Positions 42,038 to 52,398 of a DNA stretch of 64,000 nucleotides are shown here, piece by piece (the stretch's first letter is position 1; each line of letters begins with the position of its first letter). The notes beneath the pieces are model-generated. The model saw nothing but the letters and a program-made list of their open reading frames with translations. It made no database searches and was not told where the DNA came from. Source of the stretch: Naumovozyma dairenensis CBS 421. Its lineage: Eukaryota > Ascomycota > Saccharomycetes > Saccharomycetales > Saccharomycetaceae. The position numbers and the translations under genes were made by a program. The stretch spans positions 310,001 to 374,000 of the forward strand of contig NC_016479.1 of assembly GCF_000227115.2 (NCBI RefSeq). Direction: 5' to 3'.

Positions 42038-43129
42038 ATGGCATTCTATTCAAGTTCATCGAGTTCATCAGGGCCGACTCAAACAATGGCCACCGAGAAG
42101 GATTTGGCAAATGATATTGTAGTAAATAACCCAGCAGAAGACTCCATTTCAGATATTGCCTTCAGTCCTCAGCAAGATTTCTTATTTAGTAGCAGTTCTT
42201 GGGATGGAAAAGTTCGAATTTGGGATGTTCAGAATGGTATAGCACAAGGTAGAAGCCAATATGAACATATGGGGCCTGTCTTAACGACAAGATGGTCAAA
42301 CGATGGTACCAAAGTAGCATCAGGTGGCTGTGATAATATTGTCAAATTGTTTGATGTAGCAAGTGGACAAAATCAACAAATTGGTGCTCATGATGCTCCA
42401 GTGAAAGTCTTAAGATTTGTTAATTGTGGTCCAACAAATACAGAGTGCTTAGTTACAGGGTCATGGGATAAATCTATTAAATATTGGGACTTAAGGCAAG
42501 CACAACCAATTACTACTTTAATGATGCCAGATCGTGTTTATGCGATGGATAGTAAACAACAACTTTTAGTTGTTGGTACAGCTGAAAGGCATATTGCAAT
42601 AATAAATTTAAGTAATCCTACAACCATCTTCAAGACGATATTATCTCCATTGAAATGGCAGACTCGAGTTATTTCATGTTATAATGAAGGTGACGGTTAT
42701 GCGGTTGGATCTGTTGAAGGTAGATGTGCCATTAGGTATGTTGATGATGAAGTACAAAAGAAATCTGGATTTTCATTTAAATGTCATAGACAAACAAGTC
42801 CCAATAGAGCACCTGGCTCACAAGGTCAATCAATGGTTTATCCTCTTAATAGTATAGCATTCCATCCTGTCTATGGTACATTCGTTACAGCAGGTGGTGA
42901 TGGGTCATTCCATTTTTGGGATAAGAATCATAGACATAGATTAAGAGGGTTCCCATCATTACAAGCATCAATCCCTGTAGTAAGTTTTAATAGAAGTGGT
43001 TCAGTAATGGCTTATGCTTTAAGTTATGATTGGCATCAAGGATATATGGGTAATAGACCTGATTATCCAAATGTCATCAGATTACATCCAACAACTGATG
43101 ATGAAGTGAAAGAAAAGAGGAAACGTTAA
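42038..43129 (+). CDS. GLE2: Nuclear pore mRNA-export factor Gle2/Rae1
   Basis: WD40 beta-propeller nucleoporin that binds the GLEBS motif of Nup116 and works in mRNA export. 363 aa against 365. The Ser-rich start is followed by the strongly conserved block from the second Met ([20 protein letters not shown]), then WD repeats with [33 protein letters not shown] and [15 protein letters not shown], and the family C-terminal [21 protein letters not shown] keep the first ATG because S. cerevisiae Gle2 also has a short N-terminal extension before that block. Convergent with MAM1, as in S. cerevisiae. Confidence 0.97.
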   Translation: MAFYSSSSSSSGPTQTMATEKDLANDIVVNNPAEDSISDIAFSPQQDFLFSSSSWDGKVRIWDVQNGIAQGRSQYEHMGPVLTTRWSNDGTKVASGGCDNIVKLFDVASGQNQQIGAHDAPVKVLRFVNCGPTNTECLVTGSWDKSIKYWDLRQAQPITTLMMPDRVYAMDSKQQLLVVGTAERHIAIINLSNPTTIFKTILSPLKWQTRVISCYNEGDGYAVGSVEGRCAIRYVDDEVQKKSGFSFKCHRQTSPNRAPGSQGQSMVYPLNSIAFHPVYGTFVTAGGDGSFHFWDKNHRHRLRGFPSLQASIPVVSFNRSGSVMAYALSYDWHQGYMGNRPDYPNVIRLHPTTDDEVKEKRKR

Positions 43130-43320
43130 CCATATCACAAAACTTATATAAAAAACTATAAATATATGTGCATCTTATTTTCAGACAATTGAAGAAAATT
43201 GTTTTAATCAATAACGAAGACTTGATTAATGAGAAAATTCTTGCAGTTTTGTCATATTATAATGTATTATACTATGGTATCATATATGTTGTTGCTGTTA
43301 TATATATTCTATATACTGCA

Positions 43321-44211
43321 TTATTCAGGAAGTCCAGTAAAATGCCTTAATTTTTCTTCTAGGACACATAGCTTTTTCTTGGCTTGTTCCTTAGTTGGTT
43401 GCTTTCCCGTATTAGTGTTTTCATTTGTTTCTATATTTGCTTTCTTAGGTAACTGCAGAGTGGAAGAAGAGAACAGGTCTGATGCAGAGCTATCTTCTAA
43501 GATTTTCTTTGCATCCAAGTTAAGGTTTTCAAACACATCCTTCCTATTTCGTAAGGATAGCTTGCTCGAAGGAATTTTTCTACTTGGAACATAGTCTAGG
43601 ATACTTTCGATATCAACGTCAATATTACCTATTTGAGCACATTTTTCAGTGTCCTGGTTCTCTTGAATTTCTGGTATATGTCGAATATAAACTTGGTTTA
43701 ATGGGAATGTCTCGTAACCTTCAGAAGGTATTTCATCTAGACAGTTGGTCGAAGGCCAATCGTCATCTATTTTTTGATAAATCTCCGAATTATACCATGA
43801 ATTTCGGAGATTAATTTTTTGTTCTAATATCATTTCCAACTCAAATAGGAACCAAAGTCTTGATATCTTTAGATCCTTCATATTTTCCATGCTACAGAGA
43901 TTATCAGGGTATGGCATTGGTCGTGTTTCAAGTTTAAATATTTCTTTCTGTAACAATTTCAAGTTCATTTTATTTAACAGGTAATGAGAGGTATTCTTTA
44001 GATCAATTGTTTGTTCATCCTCTGTGATATTTTTTTGTTCTATTTCCTTATCATTTGGCTTGTTAAGTGCTTCCTTTTTTTCTGTACTTTCTTTTCTAAT
44101 ACTAGTTTTATTTAGAGAATTCTTCAAAGATATTTTACGTTTCTTTGTTGGAATGTTACTTTCCTTGGTGGTTAAGACATGATGTTTCGTGGGAGACTTT
44201 TTCGCTTTCAT
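43321..44211 (-). CDS. MAM1: Monopolin subunit Mam1
   Basis: Meiosis-I kinetochore protein of the monopolin complex (with Csm1, Lrs4 and casein kinase Hrr25) that makes sister kinetochores co-orient. 296 aa against 302 in S. cerevisiae. Fast-evolving: a Lys/Ser-rich N-terminus of about 60 residues, then a conserved-looking middle (PYPDNLCSMENMKDLKISRLWFLFELEMIL) that would contain the Hrr25-binding region, and a short C-terminal Csm1-binding part. The call rests on length, composition and position convergent with GLE2 exactly as YER106W/YER107C, more than on a diagnostic motif. Confidence 0.8.
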   Translation of the reverse strand: MKAKKSPTKHHVLTTKESNIPTKKRKISLKNSLNKTSIRKESTEKKEALNKPNDKEIEQKNITEDEQTIDLKNTSHYLLNKMNLKLLQKEIFKLETRPMPYPDNLCSMENMKDLKISRLWFLFELEMILEQKINLRNSWYNSEIYQKIDDDWPSTNCLDEIPSEGYETFPLNQVYIRHIPEIQENQDTEKCAQIGNIDVDIESILDYVPSRKIPSSKLSLRNRKDVFENLNLDAKKILEDSSASDLFSSSTLQLPKKANIETNENTNTGKQPTKEQAKKKLCVLEEKLRHFTGLPE

Positions 44212-44606
44212 CGTTGTTAATGGAGAGTTGATTATATTAGATTATTCTTTACTTTTTTCAATTGGGAAATAGTCGGTAACTTATTATTTGTTCGTGTTAT
44301 AATTGTCTTAGAAAAAGGTTATGCTCTTTCTTGTTTGATGTAATTTTGTGGCGCTTCATAAGGGAAATCTCGCTGACACAAAATTGAGGAAATTTGCATC
44401 ATCGATGGTTGGGAAATACCAATGAACAACTAGTTATATATCGTACATAAAAGTTGTACAGGACGTTGAAAGGCATGTTATAGGATATCTATGTTATGAA
44501 ATATATATGCAGTAATCGAATATAATTATACGAAAGTTGAATCGACTACTTGTTACATATAAAAAAAGAAACATACAAGCTATAATTTGGCTCATCGTAA
44601 TGGGAT
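44212..44606. other. Intergenic region between MAM1 and ATG8
   Basis: 395 bp. The large nucleoporin gene (NUP157/NUP170) expected here from the ancestral order is absent. No other gene seen. Confidence 0.5.
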
Positions 44607-44969
44607 TTATTCCAGAGAGCATCCAAAGGTATTTTCACCCGAATAAGTAATATACAGGAAGCCATCTTTATCTTTATGTTCTTGATACACTGTAGATAAC
44701 AAAGCAGAAGTGGGTGGTAATGTATCATTTACGAAGATAAAGATAGCCTTTTCTGCAGGTAATATGATTCTTTTCCTAACCACATAAACGAATTGACCTA
44801 TAGTCAAATCCGAAGGAACCAAATATTTCCTTTTATCAATTTCCGGTATATCTGAATTGTCTGCCTTCTCACAGATAACAGGGATTCTGTCTTCGAATTT
44901 TTGACAAATCTTGTCTGATTCAGCTTTCCGCTTTTCAAATGGATATTCTTGCTTGAAAGATGATTTCAT
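44607..44969 (-). CDS. ATG8: Autophagy ubiquitin-like protein Atg8
   Basis: Ubiquitin-like modifier conjugated to phosphatidylethanolamine on autophagosomal membranes. I start at the ATG at 44969 ([18 protein letters not shown]), which aligns with the universal Atg8 start; the frame open upstream has no earlier ATG. 120 aa. The core is highly conserved ([25 protein letters not shown] in outline, then [13 protein letters not shown] and [22 protein letters not shown]). The conjugation Gly is residue 116, followed by four residues CSLE to be removed by Atg4, where S. cerevisiae has a single Arg. The gene comes from the YBL track (YBL078C) of S. cerevisiae, yet sits among YER-type genes. Confidence 0.97.
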   Translation of the reverse strand: MKSSFKQEYPFEKRKAESDKICQKFEDRIPVICEKADNSDIPEIDKRKYLVPSDLTIGQFVYVVRKRIILPAEKAIFIFVNDTLPPTSALLSTVYQEHKDKDGFLYITYSGENTFGCSLE

Positions 44970-45236
44970 TCTATTTATTGTGTTCTTGTTAATAAATAAC
45001 TCCAAGGGATATTCCCTCTCTTACTGCTCGTTTATGCTGATGACTGAATGACCTAATCTTTCTGATCTATTCCCAGTTATAATGGCTTTGGCAAGATCTG
45101 TCTTAAGTCTATGGAAATACACGGTGACGTTGTAACTTATTCAGGGCAATGTGTAATATTGCCCTTAAAAACCCGTTCCGCACCCTTGTCGTACCGTTAT
45201 TAGGCTGTGCAATGAAGACTGAAACGTATAATAAAT

Positions 45237-45929
45237 TCATGCTACGGACAAATCAGACATTAATTTTTCCAATTCCTTCTCATATCCCTCTTGAAGCTCA
45301 AGCATTCGAATCAACTCGTCATCTTCTAATTCATCTGAATCATCTGATACATTTTCTTCTTCATCTTCACTTGCACTCTCTTGTTCAAACTCATCTATGT
45401 AGGATGTCGGTATGGCATGAATTTCAGCTTCTTGTTTCAATGACTCGATTTCTCTTAATCGTTCACCCTCCATGACAAATTGCTCCATCTTATCTAATCC
45501 ACCTCTTATGGATACTAACTTTTCTTGACGTTGATTATCTCGCAACAAGTTCATCTTTTCGTGCTTTTTGTCAGCTCGTGATTTCGACGTCGAAGAGGTC
45601 GGTGAAGACGTGATGATGTTATCATCAGTGTAACGATTCCTTCTTCGATCCAAGATATCATCTACAATTGAAGACTTTCCCTTACTATCACTAGTTAAGC
45701 AATCCCTTTTATTCGTATTGTTGGAATGACGTTCTGGAGTATGGCTAAATTTTCTTACTGGTGAAGAGAAAGGATATCTACTTTCAGATGGCGGATCAGA
45801 CGAGGGTTGCCATTCATTTGTTTGGTCCGACATTAGAATACTAAGGCAATGATTCCTTTGTGCGGTTTGTATTGGTTGTGACCACTTGTTATTTTCTATG
45901 GCGATTATCGTTATATCATCGCTGAACAT
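45237..45929 (-). CDS. RTT105: RPA chaperone Rtt105 (probable)
   Basis: Rtt105 escorts replication protein A into the nucleus and helps its loading on ssDNA; it also restrains Ty1 transposition. 230 aa from the first ATG (45929) or 198 from a second ATG at 45833 (MSDQTNEWQP), against 208 in S. cerevisiae. The second start gives the closer length. The protein is hydrophilic, with a Ser/Arg/Lys-rich first half and an acidic, probably coiled-coil C-terminus (EEENVSDDSDELEDDELIRM, EGYEKELEKLMSDL). The call is mainly by position next to SSA3/4, as YER104W is to YER103W, plus length and composition. Confidence 0.7.
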   Translation of the reverse strand: MFSDDITIIAIENNKWSQPIQTAQRNHCLSILMSDQTNEWQPSSDPPSESRYPFSSPVRKFSHTPERHSNNTNKRDCLTSDSKGKSSIVDDILDRRRNRYTDDNIITSSPTSSTSKSRADKKHEKMNLLRDNQRQEKLVSIRGGLDKMEQFVMEGERLREIESLKQEAEIHAIPTSYIDEFEQESASEDEEENVSDDSDELEDDELIRMLELQEGYEKELEKLMSDLSVA

Positions 45930-46195
45930 TGTTCGCAGATCCCATTACAATTTATAAGGCGGTTCAAAAAGTTTCGACTAAATTTCGCATTAACGAACGA
46001 ACAATGAATGAAACAAAAAAAATAACAAAAAAACGTCTAACCTTGAATAATAATGAAAATGAATATATCTTAAATTTATTTAGTCAGTTATTTATTTAGT
46101 TAATATTTATAAAGTAAGTACTAAAAATGTAACCTAAGGAGGGGAGCCGAAGTAAAAAAATAAAAGGTTTAATCTGTAAATTTTCATTTTTGATT

Positions 46196-48133
46196 CTAAT
46201 CAACTTCTTCAACAGTTGGACCAGAATCAGCACCTGGAGCTGGTCCTGCACCTGGCATTGGACCACCTGCACCTGGCATACCTCCAGCGCCAGCACCACC
46301 AGCACCATAGAATTTAGTCATTATTGGATTAGCAGTAGCTTCTAATTCCTTTTGTCTATCTTTATATTCTTCTGTAGAAGCAGCCTGAGAAGCATCTAAC
46401 CAATCAATGGTTTCTTGTGCAGCAGTTTCTAACTTCTTAGCATCATCTTCACCAACTTTTTCTTTGAAACTAGCTTCACTAACAGAATTCTTCAATGAGA
46501 ATGCATAAGATTCTAATTGATTCTTTGCTGTAACACGTTCAGCTTCCTTTTCATCTTCAGCTTTAAACTTTTCAGCTTCTGAAACCATTCTTTCAATATC
46601 ATCCTTAGATAATCTACCCTTATCGTTAGTGATTGTAATCTTATTGGATTTACCAGTACCTTTCTCCACAGCGGAAACGTTTAAGATACCATTAGCATCA
46701 ATATCGAAAGTGACTTCAATTTGTGGTACACCTCTTGGAGCAGGTGGGATACCAGCCAATTCAAATTTACCTAATAAATTATTATCTTTAGTTCTTGTTC
46801 TTTCACCTTCAAATACTTGAATTAAGACACCAGGTTGATTATCAGCATAAGTTGAGAAAGTTTCAGATTTCTTTGTTGGAATAGTTGAGTTTCTTGGAAT
46901 TAATTTAGTCATTATACCACCAGCGGTTTCAATACCCATTGATAATGGAGCAACATCTAATAGTAATAAATCTTGAGTCTTAGAAGATTGATCACCAGTC
47001 AAGATAGCAGCTTGAACAGCTGCACCGTATGCAACAGCTTCATCTGGATTAATTGATCTATTTGGTTCTTTACCGTTAAAGAAATCAGAGACTAATTTTT
47101 GAACTTTTGGAATTCTTGTGGAACCACCAACTAAAACAATTTCATTAACTTGAGATTTATCTAATTTAGAATCTCTCAAGACTTTTTCCACAGGTTCTAA
47201 CGTAGATCTAAACAAATCAGCACATAATTCTTCGAATCTTGCTCTTGTTATGGAAGTATAGAAATCGATACCTTCATATAATGAATCAATTTCCACTGAA
47301 GTTTGAGATGAAGAGGATAAAGCTCTCTTAGCTCTTTCAGCAGCAGTTCTTAATCTTCTTAAAGATCTTTGATTAGTAGTAATATCTTTCTTATTTTTTC
47401 TCTTGAATTCATTAGCTAAATGATCGACTAATCTATTATCAAAATCTTCACCACCCAAATGAGTATCACCAGCGGTAGCTTTCACTTCAAAGACACCATC
47501 ATCGATTGACAACAATGAGACATCAAAAGTACCACCACCCAAATCGAAAATCAACACATTATGTTCAGCTTCACCTTTCTTATCCAACCCATAAGCAATA
47601 GCAGCAGCAGTAGGTTCATTAATGATACGTAACACATTCATACCAGCAATAGTACCGGCATCCTTAGTAGCTTGTCTTTGAGAATCATTGAAATAAGCTG
47701 GCACCGTCACGACAGCATCTTTTATAGTTTCCCCTAGGTAACCTTCTGCGGTTTCCTTCATCTTAGTTAAAACCATGGAGGATATTTCCTCGGGAGTAAA
47801 AGTCTTTGTTTCACCTTTAAATTCCACTTGAATAGCGGGTTTCCCTTCTTTATTTACGATCTTGAATGGGAAATGTTCAGCGTCCAAAGTGACTTCTGGG
47901 TCATCAAATTTACGACCGATTAATCTCTTGGCGTCGAAAACAGTGTTATGAGGATTGATGGCTGCTTGATTCTTAGCTGCATCACCGATTAATCTTTCTG
48001 TGTCAGTGAATGCAACGTAGGATGGAGTGGTTCTGTTACCTTGATCGTTGGCTATGATTTCAACACGATCATTGGAGAAGTGGGCAACACATGAATATGT
48101 GGTACCTAAATCAATACCGATAGCTTTTCCCAT
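46196..48133 (-). CDS. SSA3/SSA4: Cytosolic Hsp70 of the Ssa family
   Basis: ATP-dependent Hsp70 chaperone. 645 aa. The nucleotide-binding domain has all three Hsp70 signatures ([41 protein letters not shown]). The substrate-binding domain is followed by a Gly/Pro/Met-rich tail ([10 protein letters not shown]) and the cytosolic EEVD ending (TVEEVD) that binds TPR co-chaperones. By position it is the ancestor-type locus of the stress-inducible ohnologs SSA4 (YER103W, next to RTT105) and SSA3 (YBL075C, next to AAR2); here both neighbours are present. The promoter has a heat-shock element, so heat induction is likely. Confidence 0.96.
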   Translation of the reverse strand: MGKAIGIDLGTTYSCVAHFSNDRVEIIANDQGNRTTPSYVAFTDTERLIGDAAKNQAAINPHNTVFDAKRLIGRKFDDPEVTLDAEHFPFKIVNKEGKPAIQVEFKGETKTFTPEEISSMVLTKMKETAEGYLGETIKDAVVTVPAYFNDSQRQATKDAGTIAGMNVLRIINEPTAAAIAYGLDKKGEAEHNVLIFDLGGGTFDVSLLSIDDGVFEVKATAGDTHLGGEDFDNRLVDHLANEFKRKNKKDITTNQRSLRRLRTAAERAKRALSSSSQTSVEIDSLYEGIDFYTSITRARFEELCADLFRSTLEPVEKVLRDSKLDKSQVNEIVLVGGSTRIPKVQKLVSDFFNGKEPNRSINPDEAVAYGAAVQAAILTGDQSSKTQDLLLLDVAPLSMGIETAGGIMTKLIPRNSTIPTKKSETFSTYADNQPGVLIQVFEGERTRTKDNNLLGKFELAGIPPAPRGVPQIEVTFDIDANGILNVSAVEKGTGKSNKITITNDKGRLSKDDIERMVSEAEKFKAEDEKEAERVTAKNQLESYAFSLKNSVSEASFKEKVGEDDAKKLETAAQETIDWLDASQAASTEEYKDRQKELEATANPIMTKFYGAGGAGAGGMPGAGGPMPGAGPAPGADSGPTVEEVD

Positions 48134-48276
48134 AGTGTAATTTATTTGTTCTTTTGTTTGCTTGTTTTTATTTTCTTTTTATTGAACTTTGTTTGTTCTA
48201 CTAGAGAAGAGTATTACGAAAAGAGATTTTACAAAGAACAAGAAGAATGTATTTTGAAATACGAATAAAGTTGGCC

Positions 48277-48284
48277 TTTATATA
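48277..48284 (-). promoter_or_regulatory. TATA box of SSA3/4
   Basis: Reads TATATAAA on the gene strand, about 145 bp upstream of the start codon. Confidence 0.5.
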
Positions 48285-48464
48285 TGTTTTTTCAAGGACA
48301 TATGTAGGGTACAATAGTTAATTAAGGAAAAGTGAGGTGATCCCTTTGTGTTTCACCAAGTTATTACGTACGTATTATTCCAATTATCCCTTATTTTTTT
48401 CTATTAGATTCCACAACTCGATGTCGTGTTGTTGTGTTATTTGTTTGTTCCTTGTTCCTTCTTT

Positions 48465-48483
48465 TTCCAGAACTTTCTAGGGG
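48465..48483 (-). promoter_or_regulatory. Heat-shock element and STRE upstream of SSA3/4
   Basis: TTCCAGAACTTTC (48465-48477) is a perfect three-unit heat-shock element (TTCnnGAAnnTTC), the Hsf1 trimer site. AGGGG (48479-48483), a stress response element for Msn2/4, begins two bases after it. Both are about 330-350 bp upstream of the start codon. Confidence 0.75.
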
Positions 48484-48559
48484 ATGCTGCGACCCTTGTG
48501 CGGTGTCTCTCCGGGAAGACCGTGCCTTGTCCTGTCCTCTGCATCTCGGCTCGACTGGA

Positions 48560-48579
48560 CTCGACTCGACTCGACTCGA
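48560..48579. repeat. (CTCGA)4 pentanucleotide repeat
   Basis: Four perfect CTCGA units with another at 48550-48554. The same repeat occurs at 60713-60732. Confidence 0.85.
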
Positions 48580-49012
48580 GTGGAATCATACATGGAGAGC
48601 CCATAAGAAGATTACGGTGTTGGTGTTGGTGTTGGTGGCAAAAGTCGTTTAAGGTAAGTGCGTGAAGGGTTGACTTGGAATTTGATCGATGAATGGATGG
48701 ATGGATAATCGTGAGTGTTGTTCCTCTTGGTTACCCCTCCGGACCGCTGGGCGGTTACTTTCTCTCCCTTGGGAAACCCAACTTCTCATTGCTTTCTTTA
48801 GGTCATCCCTTACTTATTCATTATTTTATTTTATTTATTTATTTGTTTATTTATTTATTTACGCAACAATCGTGTAATTCCCTCGGGTTGGTTCTTCTAT
48901 TCTTATGTATGCAGGGGTTAAATAAATTGAAAGTAGACTATCCTAATGTCCTAATGTCCTAATGTAGGCTTGGCGGGTGAGGTAGTATGTCCGGATACTT
49001 TTGTCCCCGATT

Positions 49013-50110
49013 TTAGCTGTAATAGACGCCCCCAACTACAGTCGGTTTGTATTCATCTTCTTCACTATCCCCTAGATTTTGATTTTCTTTTTCAGTCTCA
49101 TTGTCGTCAAAATATTCGATATCGGAATTACACTCTTCTTCTTTTATCATTTTCTCAAACAGCTGTTTCGTCTTAGGCAATAATTCGTTATGGAAAGAAG
49201 AAGTTAGACATCTGTTCCACATTCCCATGTTGATAAAAATATCAATATAACCTTCCGGTAATGTTTCCAATTGTAAACTTAATAATTCATCTAATCGTTT
49301 GATATGATGTTCACTTACTTGTGAACTCATCATAATTAACTCGATTATACTATGCCATTGTAAACTAGATCCATAATTACCAAATATAATTAAGTTTAAA
49401 AATGTAATTTGTAATTCTCCTAGTAACCTTTCAAATGATGAATTGAATGGACGTCTTTTAAGAATCACTTCATTCAAATAATATGATTTATCATTAAAAT
49501 CTTCCCATTCATGATGAGGTCGTATAGCCTCCCTTGATTTGAATTTAATATCGGTATAATGCAAATGTTGTTCTTTATCATTACAAGCCCTAGTAAGATC
49601 TCCAACATCACGCTGTAACGTCTCTCGTAATAATGTAGATTCTTCCTTAGAAGTCATAGAGGAATCAACATATTTGTATGCTGATATTGCATCCCCATTT
49701 TCTCTTCCGTTTTTGAAGATTACTTCAATTTGATCCCATGAACAATATTCAGTTAATCGATTCCACACGTCTTCCTCAACAATCTTGGGATAATTCTGAA
49801 CTAATTGACGATTCTTATAGTCTCTCACAACATTATCATACTTAATTTCATCTTCTTCCACGTGGATTCGGTAAAGTTCATCGTCCGCATCGTATCGCAC
49901 ATAATATCTATGATTCATCCCATTTGTATCATTATTATTAAGCCAATAACCGTACCGCATACCATCTTCTTGTTGGAAATGAAGTGTATGGAGACAGCCT
50001 CTCGGTATATCAACGATACCTTTAAATGGAGTATCTTTCTTGATCTCAAATGAATAATGATCTAATCCAATAGTCACATCAACAGGTATGGAAACAAATA
50101 TAATATTCAT
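49013..50110 (-). CDS. AAR2: U5 snRNP assembly factor Aar2
   Basis: Assembly chaperone of the U5 snRNP that holds Prp8 before exchange with Brr2. 365 aa against 355 in S. cerevisiae. The family is recognised from the N-terminus (VDVTIGLDHYSFEIKKDTPF, KGIVDIPRG, MRYGYWL), the central KFKSREAIRPHHEWEDFNDK followed by SYYLNEVIL, GNYGSSLQWHSIIELI, and the ending TVVGGVYYS. It is the YBL074C ortholog and keeps its place between the SSA gene and RPS8. Confidence 0.96.
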   Translation of the reverse strand: MNIIFVSIPVDVTIGLDHYSFEIKKDTPFKGIVDIPRGCLHTLHFQQEDGMRYGYWLNNNDTNGMNHRYYVRYDADDELYRIHVEEDEIKYDNVVRDYKNRQLVQNYPKIVEEDVWNRLTEYCSWDQIEVIFKNGRENGDAISAYKYVDSSMTSKEESTLLRETLQRDVGDLTRACNDKEQHLHYTDIKFKSREAIRPHHEWEDFNDKSYYLNEVILKRRPFNSSFERLLGELQITFLNLIIFGNYGSSLQWHSIIELIMMSSQVSEHHIKRLDELLSLQLETLPEGYIDIFINMGMWNRCLTSSFHNELLPKTKQLFEKMIKEEECNSDIEYFDDNETEKENQNLGDSEEDEYKPTVVGGVYYS

Positions 50111-50367
50111 GATGAGCTATGCTGCATCCACCTCGTACTTGGTATGTTATACACAATCTATCGTAGCGTACATCTATATTGAGCGATGAGCTCTCTCATA
50201 ACGTACGTAAATGCTAAATCATATACCAGAAAATCTTGATTCAAGCCCTAACTGAAAAAATATATCATATCGCGGGCGCCCATCGTCTGTCCGTATGCGT
50301 GAAAATTTACATTCTGGAACTTTTTCAATGTATTTAAGAAAACAATTTGTCAGTTTTCCTTTAGTAT

Positions 50368-50565
50368 CTACCCAAACATATTTTTGTTTTTCAATGGGTT
50401 ATATCTCAATCTCAAAGATTCAAATAACAAAAAACCAATGGAAGGAAAGATAGAAAACATAATAAGCAATGGAATTTTCATGTTCACGATTTGAAAAATG
50501 CTTGTCCAATTGGTGAGTTCACCATTCATAATCATTCGAAATTTCGTCCAATAAGTCAGTCCCAT
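50368..50565 (-). CDS. Small hypothetical protein with one membrane segment (doubtful)
   Basis: Not recognised. 65 aa starting at an ATG (MGLTYWTKFR), with one hydrophobic segment at about residues 30-48 (IPLLIMFSIFPSIGFLLF) and a basic tail (LRLRYNPLKNKN). The start lies only about 25 bp from the snR56 gene, so its promoter would have to overlap the snoRNA. That argues against a real gene. I know no S. cerevisiae gene at this place. Confidence 0.22.
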   Translation of the reverse strand: MGLTYWTKFRMIMNGELTNWTSIFQIVNMKIPLLIMFSIFPSIGFLLFESLRLRYNPLKNKNMFG

Positions 50566-50589
50566 TTATTTGATTATTGTTTTTCTATT

Positions 50590-50685
50590 TTTATTATGAT
50601 GAAACAAATTTTACAGACCTGTACTGAACTAAATTTTTAAGAATTTAGTGTTGCAGATAAACACTTTGCCTTTTAGCTGATCTTC
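50590..50685 (+). ncRNA. SNR56: C/D-box snoRNA snR56 (guides 2'-O-methylation of 18S rRNA)
   Basis: Box C ATGATGA at 50596-50602, a D' box CTGA at 50624-50627 and box D CTGA at 50677-50680. C to D spans 85 nt. Just upstream of the D' box is ACAGACCTGT (50613-50622), perfectly complementary over 10 nt to the 18S rRNA sequence ACAGGTCTGT. The fifth base before D' pairs with the first G of that CAGG, which is the Gm1428 position I recall for yeast snR56. In S. cerevisiae snR56 lies between AAR2 and RPS8A, the same interval as here. The exact ends are estimated. Confidence 0.88.
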
Positions 50686-51173
50686 CTTCGTTCCTTCCTT
50701 TTATCGTATTTTTCTTTATATATATATTCGTTCGTATATGTAAACTGCTTGTACGTAGCTTGGCCTTGCTCTATTGCCAAATTGCTCCTCAACAAACCAT
50801 ACTCTATAGGTAGTATTAGCAAACTTGAAAAATATTTCGATGCAATCGGGCTCGAAAAAAATAGGAATTTAAAGTAATACTACTCTTTTCTATGTTACTT
50901 TTCCGATTTTCTCAAGATTAACAGCAACAGTAAGATTTCATAATCTACGTGTTAGCATTAGATAGATAGCTGTATTGTCCATATTTTCTAAAAAATATTT
51001 TTTAGCTTCAAAAAGTGAAGTGCATAAAAATGTAAATATTGATCTTGAATTTATTGTATTTTTATTGATTGTTTGTTTGTTTTTTTATTAATACTTTAGA
51101 TAAAAGGGATTTATTTAAATGTATAGAAAATTGTACATGAGAATAGAATTTATGATGGTAATATTAATTTCGC

Positions 51174-51779
51174 TTATTTCTTAGCAGTCAATCTTCTTAA
51201 GTAGAAAGCTAATTCTTCACCTTCCAAGATGTAACCGTCACATCTACCAGATTGACCTGGTCTAGAAGAAATACAAGCGTATAATCTACCAGCACTGAAT
51301 TGATGTTCAACAGATGGTTCAATCTTAGCAGAAGCAGCTCTAGCAGCCCATTTCTTTTCAGAATTCTTGGTCTTGACAATTTCTTCTTCAGTACCCTTAC
51401 CAGCCTTCTTCTTACCTAAAGTTTGACCGTAATGACCTTCATACCATTGTCTGAATGGAGTAGCATCGATTTGAACAATAGCAGCTTTAGTTAAAGTGTT
51501 AGTTCTAACCAATTCATTGTTAGATGGATGGTAAACGACACCAGCAATTCTAGTCTTCTTAGCAATACCTTCAGAAGCCCATGAGAAATTACCAGTTTCA
51601 ATTCTTAAAGCTCTGAATTTCTTGTTACCACCTCTGGTTCTAACAGTATGGATTCTCTTACCACCAATTTTAGTGTTGGCTGGTTGACGACCTAATTCAA
51701 ACTTTCTCTTCTTTCTGAATTGAGCACGTTTAGCACCAGTGGCTGATCTTTTGTGACGAGAATCACGAGAAATACCCAT
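51174..51779 (-). CDS. RPS8: Small-subunit ribosomal protein eS8 (Rps8)
   Basis: 40S ribosomal protein. 201 aa against 200 in S. cerevisiae. The start [20 protein letters not shown] is universal for eS8, so the ATG at 51779 is secure and the coding part is one exon. The ending [11 protein letters not shown] also matches. Codon bias is strong. Directly upstream is an intron-like sequence (branch TACTAAC and acceptor 12 bp before the ATG), so the 5' UTR is probably spliced. Two tandem Rap1-type sites lie further upstream. S. cerevisiae has two copies (YBL072C, YER102W). Confidence 0.97.
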   Translation of the reverse strand: MGISRDSRHKRSATGAKRAQFRKKRKFELGRQPANTKIGGKRIHTVRTRGGNKKFRALRIETGNFSWASEGIAKKTRIAGVVYHPSNNELVRTNTLTKAAIVQIDATPFRQWYEGHYGQTLGKKKAGKGTEEEIVKTKNSEKKWAARAASAKIEPSVEHQFSAGRLYACISSRPGQSGRCDGYILEGEELAFYLRRLTAKK

Positions 51780-51791
51780 TTTGCAATAAAA

Positions 51792-52198
51792 CTATTTGTA
51801 ATTTGAATTTTTTTTCAAAATTTTAATTGTTAGTAAACTTAATTCATTGAATAAAATAGTGGTTAATTTTTAAGGATCTATTAATATCGTTTTGTATTCT
51901 ATCATGATTTCATCAATAAACTCGCCGTTGAAAGTATGAAGCTTTTCTGAATTTTGTATACGTGAGAGTTTTATTTTCATATAAGAAAACAGTACAGAAA
52001 AAAATTGTTGTTATTTTATGTTTTAATCTCTATGAATGGATTATGCTTTTTCACTCCTGTTCCTAATAGTGATATCCTCATGTAATGTTTCATTATGATT
52101 GAATAAATGTTGGTATTTCTTTCCCTCTTTTTTCATGACCTCGGAATTTTAAGCATATAAATAGACCTTTCATCCTTGAATAAAGTTCTCTGACATAC
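51792..52198 (-). other. Probable 5'-UTR intron of RPS8 (407 bp)
   Basis: On the gene strand: donor GTATGT (52198-52193), exact branch TACTAAC (51835-51829), acceptor AAATAG ending at 51792, then a 12-nt leader to the ATG. All three signals match the yeast consensus, and the length is like that of the ribosomal-protein introns in this window. No coding sequence is needed upstream because the eS8 N-terminus is complete. Confidence 0.78.
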
Positions 52199-52362
52199 GT
52201 TTTATCTTGGTGTGATTTGACGGTTTCCTTTATGGATTAAATATAAGTACCTAATTTAAGTATACTATATCTTTTAAAATACACATCTATTACTTTACTA
52301 CTATCATCAAGGGACCTCTACAGGTGGGAACTACGATGAGGGCTTTGTAGAAGATAGGAAAG

Positions 52363-52398
52363 GTCTGTCTTACTGTCTGTCCGTCTGTCCGTCTGTCT
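52363..52398. repeat. CTGTC/CCGTC short tandem repeat
   Basis: Imperfect tandem of CTGT and CCGT units (GTCTGTCCGTCTGTCCGTCT at its core). Confidence 0.8.

Larger units (their letters stand above)
48134..49012. other. SSA3/4 promoter and AAR2 3' flank
   Basis: 879 bp. Holds the TATA box, HSE and STRE listed separately, a (CTCGA)4 repeat at 48560-48579 and a TTTAT/TTTG-rich tract at 48825-48860. No gene seen. Confidence 0.6.
50111..51173. other. Intergenic region between AAR2 and RPS8
   Basis: 1063 bp containing the snR56 snoRNA and a doubtful 65-codon ORF (both listed). The rest is AT-rich and shows no further gene. Confidence 0.6.

Noticed and set aside
41893..42114. 73-codon frame overlapping the GLE2 start
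   Set aside because: Different frame from GLE2, no recognisable content; the GLE2 start and N-terminus match the ortholog.
48420..48665. Short plus-strand frames rich in Cys in the SSA promoter
   Set aside because: They lie across the heat-shock element and CTCGA repeat. The composition comes from the repeats; no homology.
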